Source: Vreelandella halophila (GTDB lineage Bacteria; Pseudomonadota; Gammaproteobacteria; Pseudomonadales; Oleiphilaceae). From it: 64,000 nucleotides of DNA. A program made the position numbers and the translations under genes. Positions 1-8,961 of the stretch are shown here, piece after piece. The DNA lies in assembly GCF_019903425.1 (NCBI RefSeq), contig NZ_JACHUZ010000013.1, positions 835,442 through 899,441 on the forward strand, in the 5' to 3' direction. A model generated the notes under the pieces. The model did no database searches. It was not told the origin of the DNA and saw nothing but the letters and a program-made list of their open reading frames with translations. Every line of letters starts with the position of its first letter. Within the stretch, counting starts at the first letter, position 1.

Positions 1-511
1 CGGCCATCAGCAGCGGGTAATTCCACGGGATGACCTGCCCAACGACGCCCATGGGCTCACTCAGCACCAGGCTCAGTGTATTCTCGTCAAGCTGTGTTGC
101 CTCGTCGCTGTGCGAGCGGATGACACCGGCGAAGTATCGGAAGTGGTCAATCGCCATCGGGATGTCCATCTGGCTTGATTCCCTGATGGGCTTACCGTTG
201 TCCAGTGTCTCCAGGTGGAAAAACTCCTGGGCGCGGGCCTCCAGCCGGTCCGCGATCTGCAGCAGTGCCTGCTGGCGCTCCTGGGGCGACGTCCGGCGCC
301 ACGCCGGGAATGCCTCTCGCGCCGCTTTTACTGCCCGGTCAACATCATCGGCATCCGCCAGGGGCAGGTGCGAGAGGGTCTCGCCGGTGGCTGGGTTGAT
401 CGTTGGGATGGTCCGGGAAGAGGCACTGCCAGTCCATTCTCCCCCGATCAGCATCTGATAGGCGGGCTGGATCAGCTTCTGGCATTGCTCTTTCGTCAGT
501 ATGTCGACCAT
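1..511 (-). CDS. aldehyde dehydrogenase, N-terminal part (runs off left edge)
   Basis: Reverse-strand translation from the ATG at 511 begins MVDILTKEQC and gives about 170 residues before the window ends. It carries N-terminal hallmarks of NAD(P)-dependent aldehyde dehydrogenases: an IGGEW start, INPATGE, a LETLDNGKPI segment, and VVGQVIPWNYPLLMA, which is the conserved PWNFP cofactor-site motif. The stretch around DIPMAIDHFRYFAG resembles the AldB/ExaC acetaldehyde dehydrogenase group. An AGGAG ribosome site lies about 6 bases upstream of the start. The catalytic Glu and Cys would lie outside the window. It is divergent from the LysR-type gene at 662, the usual layout for a regulator and its target. 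Family certain; substrate inferred only. Confidence 0.9.
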   Translation of the reverse strand, partial: MVDILTKEQCQKLIQPAYQMLIGGEWTGSASSRTIPTINPATGETLSHLPLADADDVDRAVKAAREAFPAWRRTSPQERQQALLQIADRLEARAQEFFHLETLDNGKPIRESSQMDIPMAIDHFRYFAGVIRSHSDEATQLDENTLSLVLSEPMGVVGQVIPWNYPLLMA

Positions 512-587
512 GTCGTACTCCTGTCTCGGTTCGAGCCTGGCGCGCGTCAGGCGGACTGGCGCGGGAAACCGCGTGTCCGTTGAATGA

Positions 588-599
588 CTGTCATGACAG
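588..599. promoter_or_regulatory. perfect 12-bp palindrome, possible LysR-type operator
   Basis: CTGTCATGACAG is a perfect dyad in the 150-bp divergent region between the aldehyde dehydrogenase and the LysR-type gene. LysR regulators usually bind dyads with a T-N11-A core in such intergenic regions. Its position about 65 bases upstream of the regulator start fits autoregulation and divergent control. This is inferred from position and symmetry only. Confidence 0.35.
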
Positions 600-661
600 G
601 AACAAGAGTAAGGATGTAATATCACAAACAGAAACAGTAATTTTTGGTGGGATATACAAAC

Positions 662-1555
662 GTGAGTGGTATCGACAACATCGACCTGAAGCAGCTGCGT
701 GTGCTCAGGGAACTATTGAAAGAAAGAAGCCTGACGCGGGCCGCCAGTCAGATGGGAATGACGCAGCAGGCGGTTAGTGCGCAGTTGAACAAGTTGCGGG
801 AGACCTTCCAGGATCGCCTTTTCCTGCGTTCACGTCAGGGCGTTGTACCAACGCCGCTGGCTCAGGAACTCGAGCCAAGAGTGAAGGCTGTCTTTGACAG
901 TATTGAGCAGCTGATGCCTCCCGAACGGTTTGATCCGGCGAATGTGCAGGGCACCTATGTCATCTCCGCGACGGATTATGCGGTGGCGGTGGTTCTGCCT
1001 GAGCTGGTCGCCAGAATCAGACAGCAGGCGCCGGGCCTGAAGCTGATCGTCCGGGATTTCGAGAGTGACCGTCTGCACGCCATGCTGGCCTCCGGCGAGT
1101 TGGACCTGGCCCTGACATTCCCTGCTTTTGCACCGGAAACCTGCCAGACCAAGCTGTTGTTCTCGGAATATCACATCTGCGTGGCGGGTAATGGCTCGTC
1201 ACTGCATGAGCGCAGGCTGACCATCGGTGATGTCGCCGAATTGCCCCAACTCATCGTATCGCCAACGCGTGCCAATCTGATTGGTTCCGCTGATGATTGG
1301 TTTGCGAGTAAGGGGTATCGGCGCAATATCGTCATGTCCGTCCCCAGCTTCTCCGCGGCTCCGAGCTGTGTGGCATCCAGTGACTGTGTTGCCTTTCTGC
1401 CTTCAAGGATTCTTCCCCATCCACTGGTAACTCCCATCCATCTGGAAGAATCGCCTCCCTGTTTCGATGTTATTGCCGCCTGGCATCCACGTACCGATCA
1501 GGATCCACTGCAGCAGTGGGTACTGTCGCTTCTGGATGAGGCGTTTTCGGCTTAG
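662..1555 (+). CDS. LysR-type transcriptional regulator
   Basis: A 297-residue protein of standard LysR length. Residues 1–65 form the winged helix-turn-helix: LKQLRVLRELLKERSLTRAA, then MTQQAVSAQLNKLRETF and DRLFLRSRQGVVPTP, with the typical linker helix after it. The rest is a periplasmic-binding-protein-like effector domain (GTYVISATDYAVAVVLPEL, SGELDLALTF). GTG 662 is preferred because GGTGGGA lies 11 bases upstream; TTG 644 and GTG 647 are in-frame alternatives. It is divergent from the aldehyde dehydrogenase and probably regulates it. The effector is unknown. Confidence 0.88.
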   Translation: MSGIDNIDLKQLRVLRELLKERSLTRAASQMGMTQQAVSAQLNKLRETFQDRLFLRSRQGVVPTPLAQELEPRVKAVFDSIEQLMPPERFDPANVQGTYVISATDYAVAVVLPELVARIRQQAPGLKLIVRDFESDRLHAMLASGELDLALTFPAFAPETCQTKLLFSEYHICVAGNGSSLHERRLTIGDVAELPQLIVSPTRANLIGSADDWFASKGYRRNIVMSVPSFSAAPSCVASSDCVAFLPSRILPHPLVTPIHLEESPPCFDVIAAWHPRTDQDPLQQWVLSLLDEAFSA

Positions 1556-1810
1556 ACAGTTCCGCTTTCAGTCTGGTTCGAATTAGACACAGAGCGCGCT
1601 GGGATCGTCCACTGGTAACACCCGATCGTCGAGTCGACAAATGCCTTCATCCGTCTTCTGTCTGTTGGCCATTGCGTATTCCAGACCAAGGTTGCCGGAT
1701 TCCACGGCAAAACTGTCACCCTGGCAGGCCGTTTGAGTCACCCCCATTAAAAGCCTCTGGCGCGGGATAACTTAACGGTACTCTGACCCTTTTCATCCGG
1801 AGAGGGCTAG

Positions 1811-2308
1811 ATGCCAGTGAAGAGGTTATCCATGCGTAAGATCAAAGAAGTCCTTCGCCTCAAGTGGGAGAGCGGACTGAGTAACCGACAGATTGCGAAG
1901 GCCTGTGGTATCGTCCGTCCCACGGTGAGCGAGTATCTTTGGCGTATGGCTGAAGCGGGTCTGAGCTGGCTATTGCCACAGGATCTGGACAACGCTCGCC
2001 TGGAGGAGCTATTTTCCCGCCCCCACCAGTGGAGCTGCCGGCTCGGGTGGCACCATATCCACCAGGAACTCAGGCACAGGCATATTGGGGGTTCCAGACA
2101 ATCTGAAATCAGGGGTCAACAAGGCCCACCGCTACGAGCCTGATCTCAACCCTACTTATCAGGACATGGCCGGCCATTATGGCGTGGGTTTTGTGCCCAA
2201 GCGGGCCCGCAAGCCCCGTGAAAAGGCCAATGTGGAAGGGGGCGTGCTGATCGTCGAGCGCTGGATCCTGGCGGCGTTGCGCCACCGTCCGCTTTTCTCG
2301 CTCGGCTC
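1811..2308 (+). pseudogene. istA: decayed IS21-family istA transposase remnant
   Basis: The first frame gives MPVKRLSMRKIKEVLRLKWE followed by SNRQIAKACGIVRPTVSEYL, the N-terminal helix-turn-helix of IS21-family IstA. Around 2085 the homology resumes in another frame with [40 protein letters not shown] and [17 protein letters not shown], which in intact IstA lies roughly 170 residues further on. The gene has therefore lost an internal segment and changed frame at the join, then ends abruptly at the palindrome starting at 2310. No functional product is expected. Confidence 0.85.
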
Positions 2309-2309
2309 A

Positions 2310-2363
2310 GGAACCTATTAATAACCGGGAATTGGCGTTTAAGCCCGGTTATTTATAGGTTCT
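2310..2363. repeat. 54-bp palindrome: solo IS5-type end or MITE
   Basis: The left arm GGAACCTATTAATAACCGGG (2310–2329) pairs with 2344–2363 at 18 of 20 positions. Bases 2326–2363 are also the reverse complement, at 31 of 38 positions, of the first 38 bases of the IS5-family element at 7118. It is thus a diverged solo end or a miniature inverted-repeat element related to that IS. It truncates the istA relic. As RNA it would form a strong hairpin and could stop transcription. Confidence 0.7.
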
Positions 2364-2688
2364 TTAACACAAACATTGTATTGACTTAATAAAGACACCT
2401 TTGGAAGAATTTAGCCTGGGTTGCGTTCAACCCGAAGCGTAACAAGACGCCGCATAATCGGCGTCAACACGGTCCTTTTATGCCATAGGGCGGTTAACCT
2501 GGATGTTAAGTGGACGCTGCTAACAGGGCCCTAGGGAGAAACAGGGAACGTCACGAGCCCGCCCCTCCCGCCGCTCGCTCGCGCACAAGCCACTTAGTCT
2601 CTCACCGTTGAACGCTCGCCATTCACGTGGCCGTACTGCATCTGACCTTTATAAACGGATTTTTAACCCGATCAGGGGGATTGTCTTG
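2364..2688. other. gene-free leader upstream of the Rhs gene
   Basis: No coding frame is recognisable here. It holds a small perfect hairpin at 2446–2465 (GACGCC, 8-base loop, GGCGTC) and a weak candidate promoter, TTGACT at 2381 with AAGAAT 18 bases further on. Either could belong to the Rhs gene at 2689. Nothing else stands out. Confidence 0.4.
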
Positions 2689-5600
2689 ATGAATTACGCT
2701 GGAAACCGTCGGCTTGGCCGGGTCAAATACCTCATTCTTGTCATGATCGCGTCCATTCTGACGGCTTATGCCGGTTGGGTGTCTGCCGCCGTCCCGTTCT
2801 GTGATAACAGTTATACGCCGGCCGGATATGACCCGGTCATGACGCCAGGGGAAGAGCCCGACCACTCTTATGACATGTTCGATGAACGGCGCTGGCGCTG
2901 CGTAGCGCATCCCTCCGATGTGTTCGATGCGCCGATCGAGAGTTTTGATCGAGCGGCCGGCAAGTGCGACGCCCAGGCAAAATCCTCTTTTGAGCCAAAA
3001 GGCCAGGCATATGACCTTAATATGGCACTGGTGGAAACCAACGTCGGGATGATGGAGGCCGCGGGCACACTGGACGAACACAAAGAAAAGGAATACGTGT
3101 GCACAACGGGAGTGCAAAGCGCCTATTTCAACTCAGATAATCCTTACACAGGGCGTTTTTCCATCGCCATGCACCCCAACGCCCGGGTCTACTATTCCGG
3201 CACCATTGAGGGCGAGGAAATCGAGGAGGCGAAGCTTGTGCCGTGGAACACAGAGAGTTGGGGGGTGTCACTGGAGTACATCCCCGAGCTTCAGACCTCC
3301 CAATGCTCGGATCCCCTCTGTGAGTCCGGAGCCACCGGCGAAGCCCAATACCGTCACTCCCCCGTCGAGCCCGGCTTGGGGACGGTGGATACTGCCGTGC
3401 CCCTCTTCTCCGACGAGTTTCCCGGCTTGCTGCCTATTTCCATGCATTACTCCTCATGGATGACGGTTAGTAAGGGCCTGGGAAGAAGCCTGGACCAGCT
3501 CAGCAGAGCGAAGGCCTCGAAGGAAGAGAGCGCCGGAGGGAGTTACTGGCAAAAAGCGTGGCACCACTCCTACGACAAACGCCTTGTTCCCGCCGATTTT
3601 ACGGAAGAAATGGATCCCAGACGCATTTATGTGTATCTGCCCAGCGAGAACATACTGGTTTTCGAAAAGGGGGCCAATGGCTGGCAGTGCGTCTCCCACC
3701 CGGGTGTTACGAGCCGTATCCACAAAATCAACGATTCGACTTACGAGGTAGTGCGCGAGGACGGTTACAGAGAGGTTTACAAGCAGTCGGAGCTGTCCCG
3801 GATCGAGTATCCGGACGGGGGCGTCATCACCCTGGAAAAAGGGATGGTCGACAACAGCCTGGCGACCACCATCACAGACAACCGCTCATCCGCGGGCGTG
3901 GTTGTGAAAGAAAGTTTTACTGGTCAGATCAAACAGATCCACTCACTCAACGACCCCGACTACGCGTTTGATTTCGAGTACACGGATATTGGCCGTCCCC
4001 TGAAAAAGATGCTGACCGGTATCCGGCGCCCTGACGGCTCCCGGATTGCCATCAACCAGACCCCGATTGAAACCAGCTCGCCCACCCACGGGTTGTTCTT
4101 GCTCAATGACATTTCCCTGGCCGGCCAGAATCTTCTCAGTATCGACTATGACACCCAGGGCCGCGCAACGTCGCTTGAGTACGCTTCCGGCGAAACCTAC
4201 CAGATCTCCTATAGCGGCCGTTCGACCACCCGGGTTGACGCATCGACCGGCCCCGATGTGACGCTCACGAGCTCGCGCGTGGCCACGACCAACAGCAACT
4301 TCCATGGCGATATTGAAACCACGCGGGTAACCAGCGCCCAGTGCACGGACTGCGACTTCCATGAAACCTACACCTATACCGCCGACGGCGTGCTTCAAAG
4401 CGAGCAGCGCGGTGGCTCCCGGAGCTACAGTGCCAGCTATGGCACCCACGCACTGCTGGACCGGATCGACAATGACGGTGCCGACGACTACGAATTTGAC
4501 TGGGACTACGGCCGCCGACAGCTGCAGCACATCTCGGGAGGCCAAGTGCTGCCCACCAGCCTCAGCCACAACAAAAACAACCGCGTTGACGGCGCGACCT
4601 CATCCGGCGCCAGCGAGTCCCGCAAGATCAGCATGACCCGCGCCGACGGCCGGGTAACCGAGCTGGAGACCCCGCACAACAACCGGATTTCCGTCGATTA
4701 CACCGCCGAAGGCTATATCAGCCAAATTCAAAACAGCCTCGGCCATGACTACCAGTTTCGCGATCACAATCATCTCGGCCAGCCACAAACCGTCGTTGAC
4801 CCCAATGGCGTCGAGACAGCGCTCGACTACGACAAGATGGGACGGCTGACCAGCTCGACCCACAATGGCGAGCCACTACTCGACTTTCAGTACAACCAGC
4901 TGGGCCAACCGACCGAGGCTTCGCTCCGGGGGCGCTCGCTCAAGTTGCATTACGATACACGCAACCGGCTCTCCAGGGTCGAAAACGAATGCGGCCAGGG
5001 CACCCGTTTCGACTACAACCCCAACGGCCGCCTTGCCCGTATCAGCGATACCGGTAGCACAACCGAAACCGCCATCCGTTATCGCTACGACGCGGAAGGC
5101 TACCAGACCGGGGTCTCGGGGCAGTTCGGGGAGTACGCTTACGAGGCGGTCTTCGATGACCGTGGTCGGATCACGCGTGAAACGCACGGGGACAACCACA
5201 CCGCCTATAGCTACGATGAGCAGGGCGTGATGGTGGGCAGCACCACCAACGAGGGCCCGGCCGCAGTGTTCGCGCCCGGCGAACTCGGCCGGATTGAAGG
5301 CGTGAGCTCGCCCGGGACCCGCCAGACGACCCTGTCCTACACCGAACTGGGCCAGCTCCGGAGCCAGCAAAACAGCAACTGGGGCACCCGTGAATACGAC
5401 TACGCAAGCGCCTCCGGGCTATTGAACGAACGCACCACCGAGCGCTCGCGCTCCGTCTACGACTACGATGCCGGCGACCGGCTCACCGCCATCACCCATA
5501 CCGACCAGAAGAATGAGCGGACGCCGGTCAGCGTCACGTACCAGTATGATGAAACAAAGCGGCCAAATGGCGAACGAAACTACGGCGTCGGCCGCCTGAC

Positions 5601-7128
5601 GGGGCTGGCCAGCAACGCCGCGCGCTATGACTTCAGCTATGACGCCAGTGGCACCCTCACGCACCAGAAGGTCGCCTTTGAGGAAGGTGGCCAGCATCTC
5701 AGCGGGACCGTCCAATACCACCACAACGACCACGGCGAACGGGTGACGACCGAATATCCTGGTGGTGACAAGCTAACCTATGAGCGCGACCGCTGCTCGG
5801 GCGAGGTGACGGCCATCCACTGGAACGGCCAGAAGCTGGCGGATCTGGAGCCCGACCGCAGACTGCCGACCTACACAGGGGCCAACCTGAGCAATGGACT
5901 GAGCGTCGACCGGGCGTTCGACGGGCGCGGCCGTCTGACCGAGCTGAATGTGGACGCCAGCGACGTGCTGGAACAGGTCTACGAGTACGACGGGGCCGGC
6001 AACCTGGCCGGTGTGCGCTCCCACAGCGCCATCGACGCCCTGGATGGCACCTGGGACTTCGACTACGACAACCTTAACCGGCTGACCCGGGCCGACACCC
6101 CCCGCAAGGTCATGGCGTACGAGTACGATCAGCAGGGCCGGCGCGCCAGCCGCACCGACGCCGGCGAGTCGGTCGACTACGACTACGGCGAGGACAATGA
6201 CCGGTTACGCCAGCGCCTCGACCAGTCGGGACAGCCGCTGGCCCACTACGACTATGATGCCGACGGCAACCGCGTCCGTGCCGATGAATGGGAATACCAG
6301 TACAACGCGGCCGGGCGGCTGACGGAGGTCTACAAGGCAGGCCAATGGGTGGCCAGCTACCGTTACGATGCCAAGGGCAAGCGCATCAGCAAGGAAACCG
6401 CCGACGGCACCCTGTATTTCTATCACAACGACGACGGACGGCTGCTGCAGGAACGCCGCGCCGACGGCACCGTCGTCCGCCAGTACCTGTACACGCCCCA
6501 GGGCGAGCTGTTCGCCATGGTGGATGCCAACGACGAGCTGTACTTTGTGCACCTGGACCACCTCGGTGCCCCGGTTATGCTCACCGACGAGGCCGGCGAC
6601 GTAGCCTGGTCCGCCCGGCGCACGCCCTTTGGCGAAACAGAGGTAATCCAGTCCGAGGTGACCTTCCCGGTCCGGCTGCCAGGCCAGTACCACGACCCCG
6701 AAACCGGCCTGCACTACAACCAGCAACGCTACTACGACCCAGCCACGGGCACCTACCTGCGCCCGGACCCGCTGGGCCTGGCTGGCGGCTACCACGCCTA
6801 CGCCTACACCAATCACAACCCGACGAGCTACGTCGACCCGGAAGGCGAGATCCTGTTTCCCGCCGCTCTTCAAGTGCTGTCCACCGGTGGTGCGGCCATG
6901 AATCTAGCGAAGGCCGCTGATCATATTGTAGACGGGGTGGCCGGTAGCAAGCCTGGCTTCGAGGATCTGGCCGCTGGATTCGCGAAGGCGCAAGCGCGTC
7001 GTCTCGCATCGCAGGCAACACCGGGGCTTGATCGTACCCAGGATATGTTGAGCGCTGCAGGGTTAGTGCCAGGGGCCGGCATAGCACCTGATGCCGCCAA
7101 TACGGTTATTTCGTTAGGGAACCTCTGA
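2689..7128 (+). CDS. Sec-exported Rhs/YD-repeat protein, tip cut off by IS insertion
   Basis: ATG 2689, preceded by CAGGGGGA, gives 1479 residues. An in-frame GTG/ATG region from 2608 exists, but this start exposes a signal peptide (residues 1–34, ending WVSAA). Residues from about 560 to 1280 are dense YD repeats (xxxYDxxGRL), the beta-barrel shell of Rhs and TC toxins. The Rhs-associated core follows: DHLGAP near residue 1290, RRTPFGE, PGQYHDPETGLHYNQQRYYD, and DPLGLAGG near 1360. Downstream is a variable pre-tip region. The last codons (GNL) and the stop come from the IS5-family element that begins at 7118; the displaced tip resumes at 8281. Exact excision would give a 1607-residue protein. 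The Sec signal suggests a WapA-like surface or secreted Rhs rather than a PAAR-headed T6SS effector. Confidence 0.88.
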   Translation: MNYAGNRRLGRVKYLILVMIASILTAYAGWVSAAVPFCDNSYTPAGYDPVMTPGEEPDHSYDMFDERRWRCVAHPSDVFDAPIESFDRAAGKCDAQAKSSFEPKGQAYDLNMALVETNVGMMEAAGTLDEHKEKEYVCTTGVQSAYFNSDNPYTGRFSIAMHPNARVYYSGTIEGEEIEEAKLVPWNTESWGVSLEYIPELQTSQCSDPLCESGATGEAQYRHSPVEPGLGTVDTAVPLFSDEFPGLLPISMHYSSWMTVSKGLGRSLDQLSRAKASKEESAGGSYWQKAWHHSYDKRLVPADFTEEMDPRRIYVYLPSENILVFEKGANGWQCVSHPGVTSRIHKINDSTYEVVREDGYREVYKQSELSRIEYPDGGVITLEKGMVDNSLATTITDNRSSAGVVVKESFTGQIKQIHSLNDPDYAFDFEYTDIGRPLKKMLTGIRRPDGSRIAINQTPIETSSPTHGLFLLNDISLAGQNLLSIDYDTQGRATSLEYASGETYQISYSGRSTTRVDASTGPDVTLTSSRVATTNSNFHGDIETTRVTSAQCTDCDFHETYTYTADGVLQSEQRGGSRSYSASYGTHALLDRIDNDGADDYEFDWDYGRRQLQHISGGQVLPTSLSHNKNNRVDGATSSGASESRKISMTRADGRVTELETPHNNRISVDYTAEGYISQIQNSLGHDYQFRDHNHLGQPQTVVDPNGVETALDYDKMGRLTSSTHNGEPLLDFQYNQLGQPTEASLRGRSLKLHYDTRNRLSRVENECGQGTRFDYNPNGRLARISDTGSTTETAIRYRYDAEGYQTGVSGQFGEYAYEAVFDDRGRITRETHGDNHTAYSYDEQGVMVGSTTNEGPAAVFAPGELGRIEGVSSPGTRQTTLSYTELGQLRSQQNSNWGTREYDYASASGLLNERTTERSRSVYDYDAGDRLTAITHTDQKNERTPVSVTYQYDETKRPNGERNYGVGRLTGLASNAARYDFSYDASGTLTHQKVAFEEGGQHLSGTVQYHHNDHGERVTTEYPGGDKLTYERDRCSGEVTAIHWNGQKLADLEPDRRLPTYTGANLSNGLSVDRAFDGRGRLTELNVDASDVLEQVYEYDGAGNLAGVRSHSAIDALDGTWDFDYDNLNRLTRADTPRKVMAYEYDQQGRRASRTDAGESVDYDYGEDNDRLRQRLDQSGQPLAHYDYDADGNRVRADEWEYQYNAAGRLTEVYKAGQWVASYRYDAKGKRISKETADGTLYFYHNDDGRLLQERRADGTVVRQYLYTPQGELFAMVDANDELYFVHLDHLGAPVMLTDEAGDVAWSARRTPFGETEVIQSEVTFPVRLPGQYHDPETGLHYNQQRYYDPATGTYLRPDPLGLAGGYHAYAYTNHNPTSYVDPEGEILFPAALQVLSTGGAAMNLAKAADHIVDGVAGSKPGFEDLAAGFAKAQARRLASQATPGLDRTQDMLSAAGLVPGAGIAPDAANTVISLGNL
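6259..7117 (+). repeat. first copy of 859-bp Rhs-core direct repeat
   Basis: This segment, from GCCGACGGCAACC to the TTAG at the IS5 junction, recurs at 10074–10932 with a constant offset of 3815 bases. I can spot five base differences, giving I-to-V and D-to-A changes near the end of the core plus others close to the left boundary. It covers the end of the YD repeats, the whole Rhs core and the pre-tip region, which is the part needed for homologous exchange of tips. Confidence 0.92.
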
Positions 7129-8280
7129 ATAACCAGTTTTGAACGCCAATTCCCGATTTCGATCCGGAGATGAACCGATTTCGGCGATAAATGCCCGGTC
7201 TATTTGTTCATCTTTTGTCCGGTTAACGCCTTTTTGGCGGCCACCGGACACACTTCCCCTACGCGGGGAGGTATCGTTCACCGACAAGCATGTTGCTGAA
7301 CGCTGCCAACAGGTAAAGCCGATTGGCGTTCTTCGCCAGGCCGCGGTAGCGGACCTTAGCGTAACCAAACTGACGCTTGATGGTACGAAACGGATGCTCG
7401 ACCTTCGCCCGAACACTGGCCTTGATCTTTTCCGCCCTGGCAAGGTTGCTGCCTTCCGCCAGCTGTCGGGTAACACCAGGGCGCCGGGCGATGAACCAGT
7501 CGACGTTCCGGTGCCGGTGCTCTTTGCGCTTCTCAATGCCCCGGTAACCGGAATCGCCAAAAACCCGTGTTTCATCGCCGTGGAGCAACGCGCCAGCCGC
7601 ATTGAGATCGTGCTCATTGGCAGCAGTCACTTCCAGCGAATGGATCATCCCAAAACCGTCATCCACACCAGTGTGCATCTTCATTCCGAAATACCACTGG
7701 TTGCCCTTGCGGGTCTGGTGCATTTCCGGATCCCTCTCGCCGCTTTTGTTCTTGGTCGAGCTGGGCGCGGAGATGATGCTGGCATCCACGATGCTGCCTT
7801 CGCGCAGCATCAGGCCCTGGCGCTCCAGGTGCTTGTTCACTTCCTTGAACATCGCCTTGCCCAGGTTGTGCTGCTCCAGAAAATGGCGGAAGTTGAGAAT
7901 GGTGGTTTCGTCCGGAATCGAATCGGCCAGGGTCAGGCCGGCAAAGCGGCGCATGGACTCGATCTCGTAGAGTTCGTCTTCCATCGCTGGATCGGAAAGG
8001 TTGTAGAACAGCTGCATGCAGTGGATGCGAAGCATCACCTGCAATGGATACGGCCGGCGGCCGTTCTCGCCCTTGGGATAGTAGCGGGCAACCTTGTTCT
8101 CCAGCTTCTTCCAGGGGATCAGCTGATCCATGCGCTCCAGGAACTTCTCGCGGCGGGTCTTGCGCTTTTTGTTCTGGTATTCGGCTTCGGCAAAGCTGAT
8201 CTGGCTCATGGCGTGAAGACCTTCCCGATTGGTGGCTCTGGCGCTATTGTCGCAAATCCGGGGGCTTTTTCAGAGGTTCC
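7118..8280. mobile_element. IS5-family insertion sequence inside the Rhs gene (1163 bp)
   Basis: Terminal inverted repeats are GGAACCTCTGAA at 7118 and TTTTTCAGAGGTTCC at the right end. The element is flanked by TTAG at 7114–7117 and 8281–8284. The uninterrupted second Rhs copy has a single TTAG at the matching place (10929–10932), proving both the boundaries and a 4-bp target duplication of the YTAR type known for IS5. The single transposase gene is on the minus strand, opposite to Rhs. The ends match each other well, so the element looks recent and possibly active. Confidence 0.95.
7259..8209 (-). CDS. IS5-family DDE transposase
   Basis: A 316-residue protein starting MSQISFAEAEYQNKKRKTRR. 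The N-terminal IS5 domain contains the segment PLQVMLRIHCMQLFYNLSDP. The DDE catalytic triad is visible as D142 (IVDAS), D219 (VFGDSGYRG) and E271 (RAKVEHPFRTIKRQFG), with the Y-(2)-R-(3)-E-(6)-K spacing of the family. It is intact, with no frameshift, and fills most of the element between inverted repeats. Bases 8210–8280 hold its promoter region and the right end. It should catalyse cut-and-paste transposition of this element. Confidence 0.95.
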   Translation of the reverse strand: MSQISFAEAEYQNKKRKTRREKFLERMDQLIPWKKLENKVARYYPKGENGRRPYPLQVMLRIHCMQLFYNLSDPAMEDELYEIESMRRFAGLTLADSIPDETTILNFRHFLEQHNLGKAMFKEVNKHLERQGLMLREGSIVDASIISAPSSTKNKSGERDPEMHQTRKGNQWYFGMKMHTGVDDGFGMIHSLEVTAANEHDLNAAGALLHGDETRVFGDSGYRGIEKRKEHRHRNVDWFIARRPGVTRQLAEGSNLARAEKIKASVRAKVEHPFRTIKRQFGYAKVRYRGLAKNANRLYLLAAFSNMLVGERYLPA

Positions 8281-8679
8281 TTAGGCAGAGGGAATTACGG
8301 GGATGCCAGCGTCAATGCAATGGCTATGATCCCTGCGTTTGGACAAGTGGCTACAGGTGGGAAACTTGTTACAAACAAAGCAGATGACGTTATCAAAGAG
8401 ACGTTAACTGCTAACAAGAAGAACATTACTAGCCAGCACACGTTGACCGCCGATGATGCATTGAACGCTGGCCAAAAATTCCTTGGTGACAATTACAAGG
8501 AAATTGGAAAGCCAGGTAGTGGGGTATTTAGAAGTGCTGATGGTACACGTCAGTTTAGGATGGATAACGGCTCTCTATCTGGTAGTCATGCACCAAACAA
8601 ACCGCACGTGCATCTTGAAACTTATAAGCCAGGCTCCAATAAGCCTACTGTAAATAATCATATACCTTTTGTGGACTGA
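8281..8679 (+). pseudogene. displaced C-terminal tip (candidate toxin) of the Rhs protein
   Basis: Reading from the second TTAG in the Rhs frame gives LGRGNYGDASVNAMAMIPAF and GQVATGGKLV, a classic pre-toxin linker, then about 100 residues ending in GVFRSADGTRQFRMDNGSL, HAPNKPHVHLETYK and NNHIPFVD. The His-rich HVHxE end and the RQFRMD motif recur at C-termini of polymorphic toxins; the activity is not known to me. It is joined in frame to 7117 if the IS is removed. As it stands it lacks a proper start, although ATG 8320 is in frame. Base composition is clearly more AT-rich than the Rhs core, as usual for exchangeable tips. Confidence 0.8.
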
Positions 8680-8686
8680 TAAACCT

Positions 8687-8908
8687 ATGGATACGATTAA
8701 GCTAAATACTGTAGGGAAAATACTAGAGGGGGATGATGCCGGTTCATTCGTGAAAGTGCTAGATGATCCTGAGAATACGGGTGGCTATTTGGTGGTCACC
8801 TCTGAAAAAGAATCATTTGAAGATGGTTATGATGACTGGGTAGAAAACATGGATTCGCTCAAGGGATATTTCGAAGAATCACAGTGGGTGATTGATTGGA
8901 AGGAGTAA
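8687..8908 (+). CDS. candidate immunity protein for the Rhs tip
   Basis: A 73-residue acidic protein, [20 protein letters not shown] onward, ending WVIDWKE. It begins 7 bases after the stop of the displaced Rhs tip, the standard position for a cognate immunity gene. Motifs GGYLVV and [14 protein letters not shown] resemble small immunity proteins seen after polymorphic toxins, but I cannot assign a named family. It is AT-rich like the tip, with no signal peptide, so the protein should be cytoplasmic. Function is inferred from size, charge and position. Because the tip is cut off, this gene may now protect only against sister cells. Confidence 0.6.
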   Translation: MDTIKLNTVGKILEGDDAGSFVKVLDDPENTGGYLVVTSEKESFEDGYDDWVENMDSLKGYFEESQWVIDWKE

Positions 8909-8961
8909 GCGTCCTAAAAAATTTTGGCTAAGCACCAAATTTCAATGTTACAAAAGGTACA

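Noticed and set aside
1570..1590. GGTTCGAAT resembling a tRNA T loop, possible att site or tRNA fragment paired with tRNA-Arg at 12907
   Set aside because: The flanks form a different small palindrome (GTCT/AGAC) and do not match the tRNA-Arg 3' end beyond nine bases, so there is no real duplicated attachment site.
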